Source: Streptomyces blattellae (GTDB lineage: Bacteria > Actinomycetota > Actinomycetes > Streptomycetales > Streptomycetaceae). From it: a stretch of 64,000 bases of DNA. This document shows, piece by piece, positions 1-7,752 of the stretch. Location: contig NZ_WJBG01000253.1 of assembly GCF_009709555.1 (NCBI RefSeq), positions 117,384 through 181,383 on the forward strand, read 5' to 3'. The notes beneath the pieces are model-generated. The model had not been told where the DNA came from. It saw nothing but the letters and a program-made list of their open reading frames with translations, and did not search any database. The translations under genes and the position numbers were made by a program. Every line of letters begins with the position of its first letter. Within the stretch, counting starts at the first letter, position 1.

Positions 1-2
1 GC

Positions 3-491
3 CGGGTCCTGCCGGAGTGGGACCCGGAGGCCTTCGGGCGGCTGAGCGAGCGCATCGCGCGTTTCCTCGGCACCGGACGGTTCCTCGTCTGGATGACGTT
101 CGTCATCATCATGTGGGTGCTGTGGAACGTGGCCGCGCCCAGCGCGCTGCGGTTCGACGAGTACCCGTTCATCTTCCTGACGCTGATGCTGTCGCTGCAG
201 GCCAGCTATGCGGCGCCGCTGATCCTGCTCGCGCAGAACCGGCAGGACGACCGCTCCCGTGTCGAACTCGAACAGGACCGCAGGCAGAACGAGCGGTCCA
301 TCGCCGACACCGAGTATCTGACCCGGGAGATCGCCGCCCTGCGCATCGGCCTCGGCGAGGTCGCGACCCGGGACTGGATCCGCTCGGAGCTGCAGGACGT
401 GGTCAAGGACCTGGAGGACCGGCAGGACGGGCACGGGCACGGTGTGTTCCCGGCAGAACGGCCGCACCGACGTGACGTAGACGACCGCTGA
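3..491 (+). CDS. DUF1003 family membrane protein, 5' end cut by window edge
   Basis: The reading frame is open from the left edge, so the start lies outside the window. Two hydrophobic segments (about bases 81-135 and 165-230) are followed by a charged, coiled-coil-like tail rich in Glu, Arg and Gln. This arrangement and the short Asp/Tyr-containing loop between the helices match the DUF1003 family. Function is unknown. In actinobacteria this gene usually follows an MgtE/CBS-type magnesium transporter and precedes mrp, as mrp does here 42 bp downstream. Family assignment rests on pattern recognition. Confidence 0.75.
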   Translation, partial: RVLPEWDPEAFGRLSERIARFLGTGRFLVWMTFVIIMWVLWNVAAPSALRFDEYPFIFLTLMLSLQASYAAPLILLAQNRQDDRSRVELEQDRRQNERSIADTEYLTREIAALRIGLGEVATRDWIRSELQDVVKDLEDRQDGHGHGVFPAERPHRRDVDDR

Positions 492-533
492 CGGGCTTTC
501 CGGGGTAGCTGTGAGGCGCCGTACCATCGTCCT

Positions 534-1667
534 ATGGCTACGGAAGACGCGGTGCGCGAAGCACTGTCGACGGTGAACGACCCCGAGATCAACCGCCCCA
601 TCACCGAACTCGGGATGGTCAAGTCGGTTCAGATCGGGGCGGACGGAGCGGTCGCGGTCGCCGTGTACCTGACGGTTTCCGGCTGTCCGATGCGCGACAC
701 CATCACGCAGCGCGTGACGGAGGCGGTCGCGCGGGTCGAGGGCGTCACCCGCGTCGACGTCGAGCTCGACGTCATGAGCGACGAGCAGCGCAAGGAACTG
801 GCCTCCGCCCTGCGCGGCGGCACCGCCGAGCGCGAGGTCCCCTTCGCCAAACCCGGCTCCCTCACCCGCGTGTACGCGGTCGCCTCCGGCAAGGGCGGCG
901 TCGGCAAGTCCTCCGTCACCGTCAACCTGGCCGCGGCGATGGCGGCGGACGGCCTCAAGGTGGGCGTCGTCGACGCCGACATCTACGGCCACTCCGTGCC
1001 CCGCATGCTGGGCGCCGACGGGCTTCCCACCCAGGTCGAGAACATGATCATGCCGCCGTCCGCGAACGGCGTGAAGGTCATCTCCATCGGCATGTTCACG
1101 CCGGGCAACACCCCGGTGGTCTGGCGCGGCCCGATGCTGCACAGGGCTTTGCAGCAGTTCCTGGCGGACGTCTACTGGGGCGACCTGGACGTGCTGCTGC
1201 TGGACCTCCCGCCCGGCACGGGCGACATCGCCATCTCGGTCGCCCAGCTCGTCCCCAACGCCGAGATCGTCGTCGTCACGACCCCGCAGCAGGCGGCGGC
1301 CGAGGTCGCCGAGCGCGCCGGCTCCATCGCCGTCCAGACCCACCAGAAGATCGTCGGCGTCGTGGAGAACATGTCCGGTCTCCCCTGCCCCCACTGCGGC
1401 GAGATGGTCGACGTGTTCGGCACGGGCGGCGGCCAGGTCGTCGCCGACGGCCTCACCCGCACGACGGGCACCTCGGTCCCGGTCCTCGGCAACATCCCCA
1501 TCGACGTCCGCCTCCGCGAGGGCGGCGACGAGGGCAAGCCGGTCGTCCTGACCGACCCCGACTCCCCGGCGGGCTCCGCCCTGCGGGCGATCGCGGGGAA
1601 GCTGGGGGGACGGCAGCGGGGGCTGGCGGGGATGTCGCTGGGGATCACGCCGCGCAACAAGTTTTAG
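534..1667 (+). CDS. mrp: Mrp/ApbC-type iron-sulfur cluster carrier ATPase
   Basis: 377 aa cytosolic P-loop ATPase. Residues 1-85 form a DUF59/MIP18-type domain with the conserved SGCPM (C51). The deviant Walker A GKGGVGKS lies near residues 119-126, and the C-terminal CPHC motif (C285, C288) is the bridging-cluster site that defines Mrp/NBP35 carriers. The family binds a labile 4Fe-4S cluster at a dimer interface and delivers it to apo-proteins. The N-terminal DUF59 fusion is usual in bacteria. The stop codon sits inside the first copy of an 18-bp tandem repeat, so the C-terminal NKF lies in repeated DNA. ATG start; a GTACC-rich leader precedes it and no operon partner follows. Confidence 0.93.
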   Translation: MATEDAVREALSTVNDPEINRPITELGMVKSVQIGADGAVAVAVYLTVSGCPMRDTITQRVTEAVARVEGVTRVDVELDVMSDEQRKELASALRGGTAEREVPFAKPGSLTRVYAVASGKGGVGKSSVTVNLAAAMAADGLKVGVVDADIYGHSVPRMLGADGLPTQVENMIMPPSANGVKVISIGMFTPGNTPVVWRGPMLHRALQQFLADVYWGDLDVLLLDLPPGTGDIAISVAQLVPNAEIVVVTTPQQAAAEVAERAGSIAVQTHQKIVGVVENMSGLPCPHCGEMVDVFGTGGGQVVADGLTRTTGTSVPVLGNIPIDVRLREGGDEGKPVVLTDPDSPAGSALRAIAGKLGGRQRGLAGMSLGITPRNKF

Positions 1668-1719
1668 CCGCGCAACTGGTTTTAGCCGCGCAACTGGTTT
1701 TAGCCGCGCAACAAGTTTT
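1651..1719. repeat. 18-bp tandem repeat over the mrp stop codon
   Basis: Three full 18-bp units (1651-1668, 1669-1686, 1687-1704) and a 15-bp partial one (1705-1719). The core is CGCGCAAC followed by AA or TG, then GTTTTAGC. Each full unit would encode the end of Mrp plus a TAG stop in the same frame, so the array looks like repeated duplication of the gene's last codons. Units 2 and 3 differ from units 1 and 4 at two positions. Confidence 0.85.
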
Positions 1720-1732
1720 GCGCGACGGCGGG

Positions 1733-1832
1733 GAGACCCATGGGGGCGCGGGGCTGTGTCGATATGCGGCTCCGCCGCGTGGGCGCGGCAAGCCACAGCG
1801 AACGGCGAAGGGGCGCCACAATCCACCGGCGC
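1733..1832. repeat. possible dispersed Streptomyces intergenic element
   Basis: The stretch combines GGGGCGCGGGGCTGTG, CGATATGCGGCTCCGCCGCG and GGCAAGCCACAGCG. It has the look of a GC-rich intergenic element I recall from many Streptomyces genomes. It lies between convergent genes and contains the small inverted repeat GCGGCTCCGCCGC. Only one copy is in this window, so its repetitive nature cannot be shown here. Confidence 0.35.
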
Positions 1833-1840
1833 CCCCACTG

Positions 1841-2500
1841 TCATGCGTAAGCGGCAACGTCCTTGATCACGGCGAACCCAAGACCGTACGCGCTCATCCC
1901 CCGCCCGTACGCCCCCACATGCACCCCTTCCGGCGTGGACCCGGCCAGCACCCACCCGAACTCGGACTCGCGGTAGTGGAAGGGCGTGGGCACCCCGTCC
2001 ACAGGCAGGGACAACGTCGACCACGCCGACCCGGCGAGATCGTCGGCCAACGCCCACGCCGTCTCCGTCTGCTGCTCCAGCCAGTCGTCCCGCAGGGAAT
2101 GGTCCATCTGGCCGGGCCAGGTGAAGGACAGCAGCCCCACCCCCGCCAGCCACGCCGCCGACGACACCGACGTGGCCTCCAGCAGCCCCGTACCGTCGGC
2201 GCTCCGCCGGGACGGATTCGCCGCGACGGTCACCACGACCGCGAACTTCTCCCTGGCATCGGCGGCGACGCTCTCGTTGCGGACGGAGGGCTCGTCCCCG
2301 TGCCCGATGGACCCGTGCTCCACGGCCCCGTCGGCCGCCGTCCCCACCTGCATCAGCCAGCGCGGCCCCGTGAAGGCCTCGTCGAGCCCGTACCACGGGA
2401 AGGGCGCCAGCAGGTAGCCGTCAACCGTGCGCCGGGCGGTGGGGACCTGTTGTCCGCCCTCCCCGGCTGCCGGCTGCGCGACTCGACTCGTCGTCTCCAT
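1841..2500 (-). CDS. conserved hypothetical protein (Streptomyces type)
   Basis: 219 aa from the chosen ATG, which has GAGGAGG 10 nt upstream. Longer in-frame starts exist at 2596 and 2725 but add only low-complexity Gly/Pro/Ser sequence encoded by a duplicated GC-rich stretch. No signal peptide or membrane segment is seen. The protein is rich in Trp and Gly with a run ending FAVIKDVAAYA. I do not recognise a domain with certainty. It is convergent with mrp and lies just downstream of tatB on the same strand. Confidence 0.7.
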   Translation of the reverse strand: METTSRVAQPAAGEGGQQVPTARRTVDGYLLAPFPWYGLDEAFTGPRWLMQVGTAADGAVEHGSIGHGDEPSVRNESVAADAREKFAVVVTVAANPSRRSADGTGLLEATSVSSAAWLAGVGLLSFTWPGQMDHSLRDDWLEQQTETAWALADDLAGSAWSTLSLPVDGVPTPFHYRESEFGWVLAGSTPEGVHVGAYGRGMSAYGLGFAVIKDVAAYA

Positions 2501-2780
2501 ATGCCCGGACGCCTCCTCGTTCGTGTCGGGCCTGGACGGCCCGCCCCCCTTGCTCTCGTCGGAACGGGACGGCCCGCCCCCTTCGGGCGCAGTCATCCGG
2601 TCCGCACAACAACTCGGCAGCATATCCACCGCGCTCGGGGCTGCCGGGAAATCGCCCGGCGCGTGGGCCGCTCGCACGCCGTGTTCAGGCCGCGGGACGC
2701 GGGGGCGGAGTATGAAACGCGTCACGTACGCCGTCGGCGGGCGCCGCGGTCGTACGCTCTGGCGGCGTCGTAGGCGCTGC

Positions 2781-3263
2781 TCAGGTGGCGTCGTAGTCGA
2801 ACGGCGCGACCTCGCCGCGCGGGCTCTCGGGCTTCTTGGTCATGTCGATGCGGGAGCCCGACGAACCGGTCGAAGCGGTCGAGCCGGTCGAGCCGGACGA
2901 CGAGGCGGCCGAAGACGAAGAGGCCGACGAGGAGTCGCTGTCGCGGCCCTGGACCGCGTCCGCGACCTCGGCCATCTCCTTCTTCAGGTCGAAGCCGTTG
3001 CGGATCTCCTTGATCCCCAGGTCGTCGTTGTCCAGCTGCTTGCGGATGAACGTCCTGGGGTTGAGGTCCTCGAACTCGAAGTCCTTGAACTCCGGCCCGA
3101 GTTCGTCGCGGATGTCCTGCTTGGCGCTCTCCGAGAACTCACGGACCTTGCGGATGGTCCGCATGACGTCCTGAATGACCTTCGGGAGCTTGTCCGGACC
3201 GAAGACGAGCACGGCAAGAATGACGAGCGTCGCCAGCTCTAGCGGTCCTATGTCATTGAACAC
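2781..3263 (-). CDS. tatB: Sec-independent translocase subunit TatB
   Basis: 160 aa. A short N-terminal membrane helix (about residues 8-24) is followed by FGPDKLPK, the conserved glycine-proline hinge of TatA/B proteins, then a charged amphipathic helix (about 26-60) and a Ser/Gly-rich tail. TatB forms the twin-arginine signal receptor with TatC in the cytoplasmic membrane. Length and the F-G-P hinge fit TatB rather than the shorter TatA. The position beside an HtrA protease and an ECF sigma factor matches the M. tuberculosis sigE-rseA-htrA-tatB order. A 276-bp gap separates it from the protease gene, so it may have its own promoter. Confidence 0.92.
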   Translation of the reverse strand: MFNDIGPLELATLVILAVLVFGPDKLPKVIQDVMRTIRKVREFSESAKQDIRDELGPEFKDFEFEDLNPRTFIRKQLDNDDLGIKEIRNGFDLKKEMAEVADAVQGRDSDSSSASSSSAASSSGSTGSTASTGSSGSRIDMTKKPESPRGEVAPFDYDAT

Positions 3264-3539
3264 CTGAAGCTCCTTGCGATGTCCTCGGTCCTCGGCCCTC
3301 GGTGGTCTGTGCGGTCTTCCGTGGTCCGGGCCGGGTCCACGGTACCCGGCGATGCTGTACGACCGGTACTGCCCCGAGGCCTCCGAATGCGGGTGGGAGT
3401 GCGGTTTCGGAGTTGTCTGCCTTGTGGGAGAGCTTGTGGGAGCGCTGATGGACGGGTTGGCGGGACCTGACTGTGACGTTTCTTTAAGTGTCGGCGAGCC
3501 AAGGTTTTCGGGATGTTTCAGTCGGCGTTCCGTCGGCGT

Positions 3540-5627
3540 TCAGTCGGCGTCGGAGGAACCGAGCACCAGCGTGATCCGGATCTCCCTGCCGTCGCGTTCC
3601 AGGGTCAGTTCCAGACGGTCGCCGGGGCGGTGGGCGCGTGTCTTGACGATGAGTTCCTCACCGGAGTGGATGCGCTGGCCGTCGACCTCGGTGATGACGT
3701 CGCCCGCCTTGATACCGGCCTTGTCGCCGGGGCCGCCCGCGGTGACCGAGGGGCCGCCGCCGCTGTCCTGCGTGCCGATGCGGGCGCCGTCGCCGGCGTA
3801 GTCCATGTCGAGGGTGACGCCGATGACCGGGTGGGTCGCCTTGCCGGTGTTGATCAGCTCCTCGGCGACCCGCCTGGCCTGGTTGACCGGGATGGCGAAA
3901 CCGAGCCCTATCGAACCGGCCTGGCCGCCGTCCAGGTCGGAGCCGTCGCCGGCGGAGCGGATGGCGGAGTTGATACCGATGACGCGGGCCTCGGCGTCGA
4001 GCAGGGGTCCGCCGGAGTTGCCGGGGTTGATCGGCGCGTCGGTCTGCAAGGCGTCGACGTACGACACGTCACTGCCGTCGCCGCTCTCGCCGCCCGCCGT
4101 GATGGGCCGCTCCTTGGCGCTGATGATGCCGGAGGTGACCGTGCCGGCCAGGTCGAAGGGGGCGCCGATGGCGACGACGGGGTCGCCGACCTGGACGCTG
4201 TCGGAGTTGCCGAGCGTCATGGGCCTGAGGCCCGTGACACCGCTGACCTTGACGACGGCGAGGTCATAGCCGCCGTCCCGGCCTACGACCGTGGCCTTGG
4301 CGGTGTCGCCGCTGTGGAACGTCACGGAGATCTCGCCGCCTGCCGCGGCCGGTTCCACGACGTGGTTGTTGGTGAGGATGTGGCCGCGGTCGTCGAGCAC
4401 GAAGCCGGTGCCGGTGCCCTGTGATTCGCTGCCGCTGACATGCAGCGTCACCACGCTGGGCAGCGCCCGCGCGGCGATGCCCGCCACGCTGTCCATCGGC
4501 CGCCCGGTGGGCTCCGGGTCGGCCTGCGGCAGCTCCACACTCCCCACGCCGCCGTTCCGTTCGAGATACGCCCCTACGGCGCCCCCGACACCCCCCGAAA
4601 CCAGCGCCAGCAACAGCGCTCCCCCGAGCAGAGCCCTGCGCACACGCTTCCGGCGCTCGGTGGTGCCGGGTACGACCGCCCCGTTCTGCTGAAGCGGGCC
4701 GCTGGCGGGGGCCCAGGGGTCGTAGTTCTGCCAGGGGTTGGCGGGGGGCGCAACGGGGGGCACAACGGGGGCTGCAACCGGGGGTGCGTGGGTCGGTACC
4801 GGCGTCGGCATCGGCATCGGCATCGGCGGAACAGGGGATCCAAGGGTCGGCGTCGGGGTGGGCCCCGGCGTGTCCTGCGCAGCCGCGGGCACCGGTGTGC
4901 TCTGGGCCGGTGTGCCCTGGGCCGGTGTGCTCGCCGGGTGCTGGACCGGCGGGGCGGGCGCCCACGGGCCGGGCTCGCCGTACGGCGGGGTGCTGTACGG
5001 GTCGGGGTCATGCAGGGGTTTGGGACGCTCGATGGCCGACTCCCCGTCCACCCGCGAATCCGGCGTCACAGTGGGCTGAGCCGGTACGAAGCCGTCCTCG
5101 GCGCCCGCCTCCTCAGGAGGCCGCAACTCGAAGTCCCCCTCGGAGTGGCCCACATCCCCCCGACCTCCCGCAGACCGCTCAAACTCGAAGCCGCCCCCAG
5201 CCGAAGCCACGTCACCCCCACGACCCCCCGCAGACCGCTCCGGCTCGAACCCCCCCTCGACCGAAGCCACATCACCCCCGCGACCTCCCCCAGGCCGCTC
5301 AAGCTCGAAGTCACCCTCCCCGGAAACCCCGCCGCCACCACCGCGTACGTCCGGCAGCGGAGCCGACTCGAAGTCGCCCCCAGCCGAACCCACCTCACCC
5401 CCACGACCCCCCACAGGCCCCTCAAACTCGAAGTCACCCTCCCCGAAAGCCCCGCCGCCACCACCGCGTACGTCCGGCAGCGGAGCCGGCTCGAAGTCGG
5501 CGGTGGGCGGCGGCTCGGGCGGAGTTGCCTGGGGCTGCGTGGGGGAAGCCCCCTGTGCCTCGCCCGCAGGGGGCTGCGGGCGAGGTCGGCTCCACCATTT
5601 CGCCTTCGTGGACTTCCCCTCGTCCAT
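3540..5627 (-). CDS. htrA: HtrA-like S1C serine protease with PDZ domain
   Basis: 695 aa from the ATG beginning MDEGKSTKAKWW. Residues 1-300 are a long Pro/Gly/Glu-rich cytoplasmic region, partly built of 20- and 41-residue repeats (about residues 43-166). One membrane helix follows (about 330-355), then an extracytoplasmic trypsin-like domain with catalytic H422 (NNHVVEP), D455 (GYDLAVVKV) and S538 (PGNSGGPLL), and a C-terminal PDZ domain. HtrA proteases degrade or refold damaged envelope proteins; in mycobacteria the equivalent gene belongs to the SigE regulon. It follows the anti-sigma gene after a 137-bp gap. The unusually long repeat-rich cytoplasmic tail is typical of Streptomyces but variable. 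Confidence 0.9.
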   Translation of the reverse strand: MDEGKSTKAKWWSRPRPQPPAGEAQGASPTQPQATPPEPPPTADFEPAPLPDVRGGGGGAFGEGDFEFEGPVGGRGGEVGSAGGDFESAPLPDVRGGGGGVSGEGDFELERPGGGRGGDVASVEGGFEPERSAGGRGGDVASAGGGFEFERSAGGRGDVGHSEGDFELRPPEEAGAEDGFVPAQPTVTPDSRVDGESAIERPKPLHDPDPYSTPPYGEPGPWAPAPPVQHPASTPAQGTPAQSTPVPAAAQDTPGPTPTPTLGSPVPPMPMPMPTPVPTHAPPVAAPVVPPVAPPANPWQNYDPWAPASGPLQQNGAVVPGTTERRKRVRRALLGGALLLALVSGGVGGAVGAYLERNGGVGSVELPQADPEPTGRPMDSVAGIAARALPSVVTLHVSGSESQGTGTGFVLDDRGHILTNNHVVEPAAAGGEISVTFHSGDTAKATVVGRDGGYDLAVVKVSGVTGLRPMTLGNSDSVQVGDPVVAIGAPFDLAGTVTSGIISAKERPITAGGESGDGSDVSYVDALQTDAPINPGNSGGPLLDAEARVIGINSAIRSAGDGSDLDGGQAGSIGLGFAIPVNQARRVAEELINTGKATHPVIGVTLDMDYAGDGARIGTQDSGGGPSVTAGGPGDKAGIKAGDVITEVDGQRIHSGEELIVKTRAHRPGDRLELTLERDGREIRITLVLGSSDAD
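5130..5500. repeat. in-frame repeats inside htrA
   Basis: Two nested periodicities. A 123-bp (41-codon) unit recurs at about 5298 and 5421, containing TCGAAGTCACCCTCCCC and the near-identical GCGTACGTCCGGCAGCGGAG. A shorter unit of about 60 bp (20 codons) lies between 5130 and 5300. Both preserve the frame and encode Gly/Glu/Phe-rich repeats such as SAGGRGGDVAS in the cytoplasmic tail of the protease. Confidence 0.8.
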
Positions 5628-5764
5628 ACGCTCCCCACAGCTGGCCGCGGCACGGCTCGTCGACGGTGGCCGCAGATCGTCTGCTCCGTGCCCGGCTGAC
5701 TGCCTGGGCACGGCCCACCGCTGTGGATTCAACCAGGTTCACGCGCCGTAGCGCAGAGGCCGGG

Positions 5765-6754
5765 TCAGTGGCCCGTGCCGGGGGATCCGGAAGGAGTTGT
5801 GGGGGATGAGGCCGGGTCGGGGACGGGTGCGGCGAACAGGCCCGGGTTCGTGATCTTGGGGACGGTGGACCACGTGGTGAGGGTGAACGGCGGGGTGGAG
5901 CTGAGCGGACGTATCAACGGGGACATGGCGGCCGCACCGGCGGCCACCGGCGTGGTCAGTGGCGGTGCGGCGGCCTGCTGGACCTGTCCGCCGGCCGGGG
6001 CCGGAATGCCGGGCAGCAGTGGGGCGGAGACTGCGGTCGGGGCGACCGGAGCCTCACCCAGCGGTGTCTGCTGGCCGCCCTGGGCAAGCAGCGGTCCGAC
6101 ACCTCGGCGGCGCTGGTTCTCAGGCGCCGTCGCGGCTCCCGAGCCCTGCGTCCGCAGCGGCGTCACATTGCTGCCGCCGGAGCCGTCGCGCGCGGTGTTC
6201 GTGGTCTCGCCGGTGCCGGTGGTGACCCCGCCGAGCGCGATCGCGGCCAGCGACACCGCCCCGGCGGCGACGACCGCGAACCGCACTCCGCGCGAGGCCG
6301 ACCGCTCGGCCTCATGACGGCTGACGTCATGTATCCGGAAGCCACGGCCCGCCGACGGGAGCACGGAGTCGTGCGCACGGGCGGGGACGTAACCGAACTC
6401 GAAGCGCTCACTCCGCTTCACCCCGAAGACGCCGGCGGCCGCGGCGCGTCCGGAGAGTCCGTCAGCGAACCCGCCCAGCGGTGAGTCACCGTCGCCGTCA
6501 TCTCCCCCCGGCAGCCCCTGGAGGCGGGCCAGGAAGCTCTCGGAGGGCGGCGGCGGGGCCGCTGCCGCGAAGACGTCCTTCAGACGGCGCTGCGCGTCGG
6601 CCTCTGCCTTGCACTTCGAGCAGGTGGCCAGATGCGCGAGCACGCGCTCGCGCGCCTCATGACCGAGCTCGCCGTCGACCAGCGCGGCGAGTCGGTCTCC
6701 CAGATGCTGTTCTGCGAGGTGCCCCTCGGTGGGTTCGGGCCGTGATCCACTCAC
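5765..6754 (-). CDS. zinc-binding anti-sigma factor (RseA-type, membrane anchored)
   Basis: 329 aa from a GTG that overlaps the sigma-factor stop by four bases (GTGA, 6751-6754). The N-terminal ZAS domain carries H41-x3-C45-x2-C48 (HLATCSKC). One membrane helix lies near residues 165-185 and is followed by a long Pro/Ala/Thr-rich extracytoplasmic tail. ZAS anti-sigma factors hold a cognate ECF sigma factor inactive at the membrane until oxidation, phosphorylation or proteolysis releases it. Translational coupling to the preceding ECF gene makes that protein the obvious partner. M. tuberculosis RseA (Rv1222) is the positional equivalent. Confidence 0.9.
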   Translation of the reverse strand: MSGSRPEPTEGHLAEQHLGDRLAALVDGELGHEARERVLAHLATCSKCKAEADAQRRLKDVFAAAAPPPPSESFLARLQGLPGGDDGDGDSPLGGFADGLSGRAAAAGVFGVKRSERFEFGYVPARAHDSVLPSAGRGFRIHDVSRHEAERSASRGVRFAVVAAGAVSLAAIALGGVTTGTGETTNTARDGSGGSNVTPLRTQGSGAATAPENQRRRGVGPLLAQGGQQTPLGEAPVAPTAVSAPLLPGIPAPAGGQVQQAAAPPLTTPVAAGAAAMSPLIRPLSSTPPFTLTTWSTVPKITNPGLFAAPVPDPASSPTTPSGSPGTGH

Positions 6755-7524
6755 GCGGACGCGCCCCCTCCTCCCAGAACCGGGACACGGGCCACGAAGG
6801 AGCGGCGCTCGGCCCGGGCCTCGGGCGACCGGTGCGCCAAGGCCTTGCGCAGCTGCGAGCGGCCACGATGGATACGGGACCGGACCGTGCCGAGCTTCAC
6901 GCCGAGGGTCGCGGCGATCTCCTCGTACGACAGTCCTTCGATGTCGCACAGGACTACTGCGGCGCGGAACTCGGGCGCGAGGGTGTCGAGGGCCTGCTGG
7001 ACGTCGGCGTCGAAGTGCGCGTCGTTGAAGATCTGCTGCGGGTTCGGCTCGCGGCTGGGCAGACGCTCCGCCGCGTCCTCGCCGAGCGCGTCGAAACGGA
7101 TGCGCTGCTTGCGGCGGACCATGTCCAGGAACAGGTTCGTGGTGATGCGGTGCAGCCAGCCCTCGAAGGTGCCCGGTGTATACGTCGACAGGGAGCGGAA
7201 GACACGGACGAAGACCTCCTGCGTGAGGTCCTCGGCGTCGTGCTGGTTGCCGGTGAGGCGGTAGGCCAGGCGGTAGACCCGGCCGCTGTGGGTGCTGACG
7301 ATCTCCTCCCAGGTGGGCGGAGTCCACGCCGGCCCGTCCGCGTCGGTGGAGAAAGTCGCGGTCTGGGCGTAGTCGCCGGCGTGGCTGTGGTCAGCAGCGG
7401 TGTCGTTCACGGATTTCGGCCTGCCCGCCGATCCGAAGAAGCGCCGCAGCACTCCTCCCCGATCCACAGGCGCAGCCGCACCTCCCCTGTCGGCTCTGGT
7501 GGTGTCCAGTGGAGCCCCTACCAT
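6751..7524 (-). CDS. ECF sigma factor of the envelope-stress module
   Basis: 257 aa from the ATG at 7524, chosen because GAGGTGG lies 3 nt upstream. A second in-frame ATG at 7641 would add 39 residues and also has an AGGAG. Region 2 spans about residues 72-140 (DAEDLTQEVFVRVF, then the FEGWLHRITTN stretch). Region 4 with its helix-turn-helix spans about 190-240 (LSYEEIAATLG, GTVRSRIHRGRSQL). It directs RNA polymerase to envelope-stress promoters. The gene heads a unit with its anti-sigma factor and is probably autoregulated from the promoter at 7674-7700. It is the positional equivalent of mycobacterial SigE, not of the gene called sigE in S. coelicolor, so no symbol is given. Confidence 0.92.
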   Translation of the reverse strand: MVGAPLDTTRADRGGAAAPVDRGGVLRRFFGSAGRPKSVNDTAADHSHAGDYAQTATFSTDADGPAWTPPTWEEIVSTHSGRVYRLAYRLTGNQHDAEDLTQEVFVRVFRSLSTYTPGTFEGWLHRITTNLFLDMVRRKQRIRFDALGEDAAERLPSREPNPQQIFNDAHFDADVQQALDTLAPEFRAAVVLCDIEGLSYEEIAATLGVKLGTVRSRIHRGRSQLRKALAHRSPEARAERRSFVARVPVLGGGGASA

Positions 7525-7673
7525 AGCCACCTCGCCCGTTAGCTCCGGATAAGCGGTTTTACGAGAATTTGATCTGGGCTGATACGGCTCATGTGGCTGC
7601 GTCAGCACTTGCTCGCCGTCCCGCACCTCTTCGTGATCCATCCGTTTCCCCCGCTCCTGTCTCCACCCCCTTA

Positions 7674-7700
7674 AACGCCCGGTCCCATCTGCGGGTTCCC
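7674..7700 (-). promoter_or_regulatory. ECF-type promoter of the sigma/anti-sigma operon
   Basis: On the minus strand the -35 GGGAACC (7700-7694) and -10 CGTT (7677-7674) are separated by exactly 16 nt. This matches the GGAACC-N16-CGTT consensus of SigE/SigW-like ECF factors. It lies 150 bp upstream of the ATG at 7524 and 33 bp upstream of the alternative ATG at 7641, so both starts would be transcribed. Autoregulation is inferred. Confidence 0.75.
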
Positions 7701-7752
7701 GGCCCCAACGGATACAGTCACGCCCAGGCATACACGGGGACAGGAGAGGGTC

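Noticed and set aside
5130..5500. Regularly spaced repeats considered as a CRISPR array
   Set aside because: The repeats keep the htrA reading frame, have no unique spacers of constant size and no cas genes are near.
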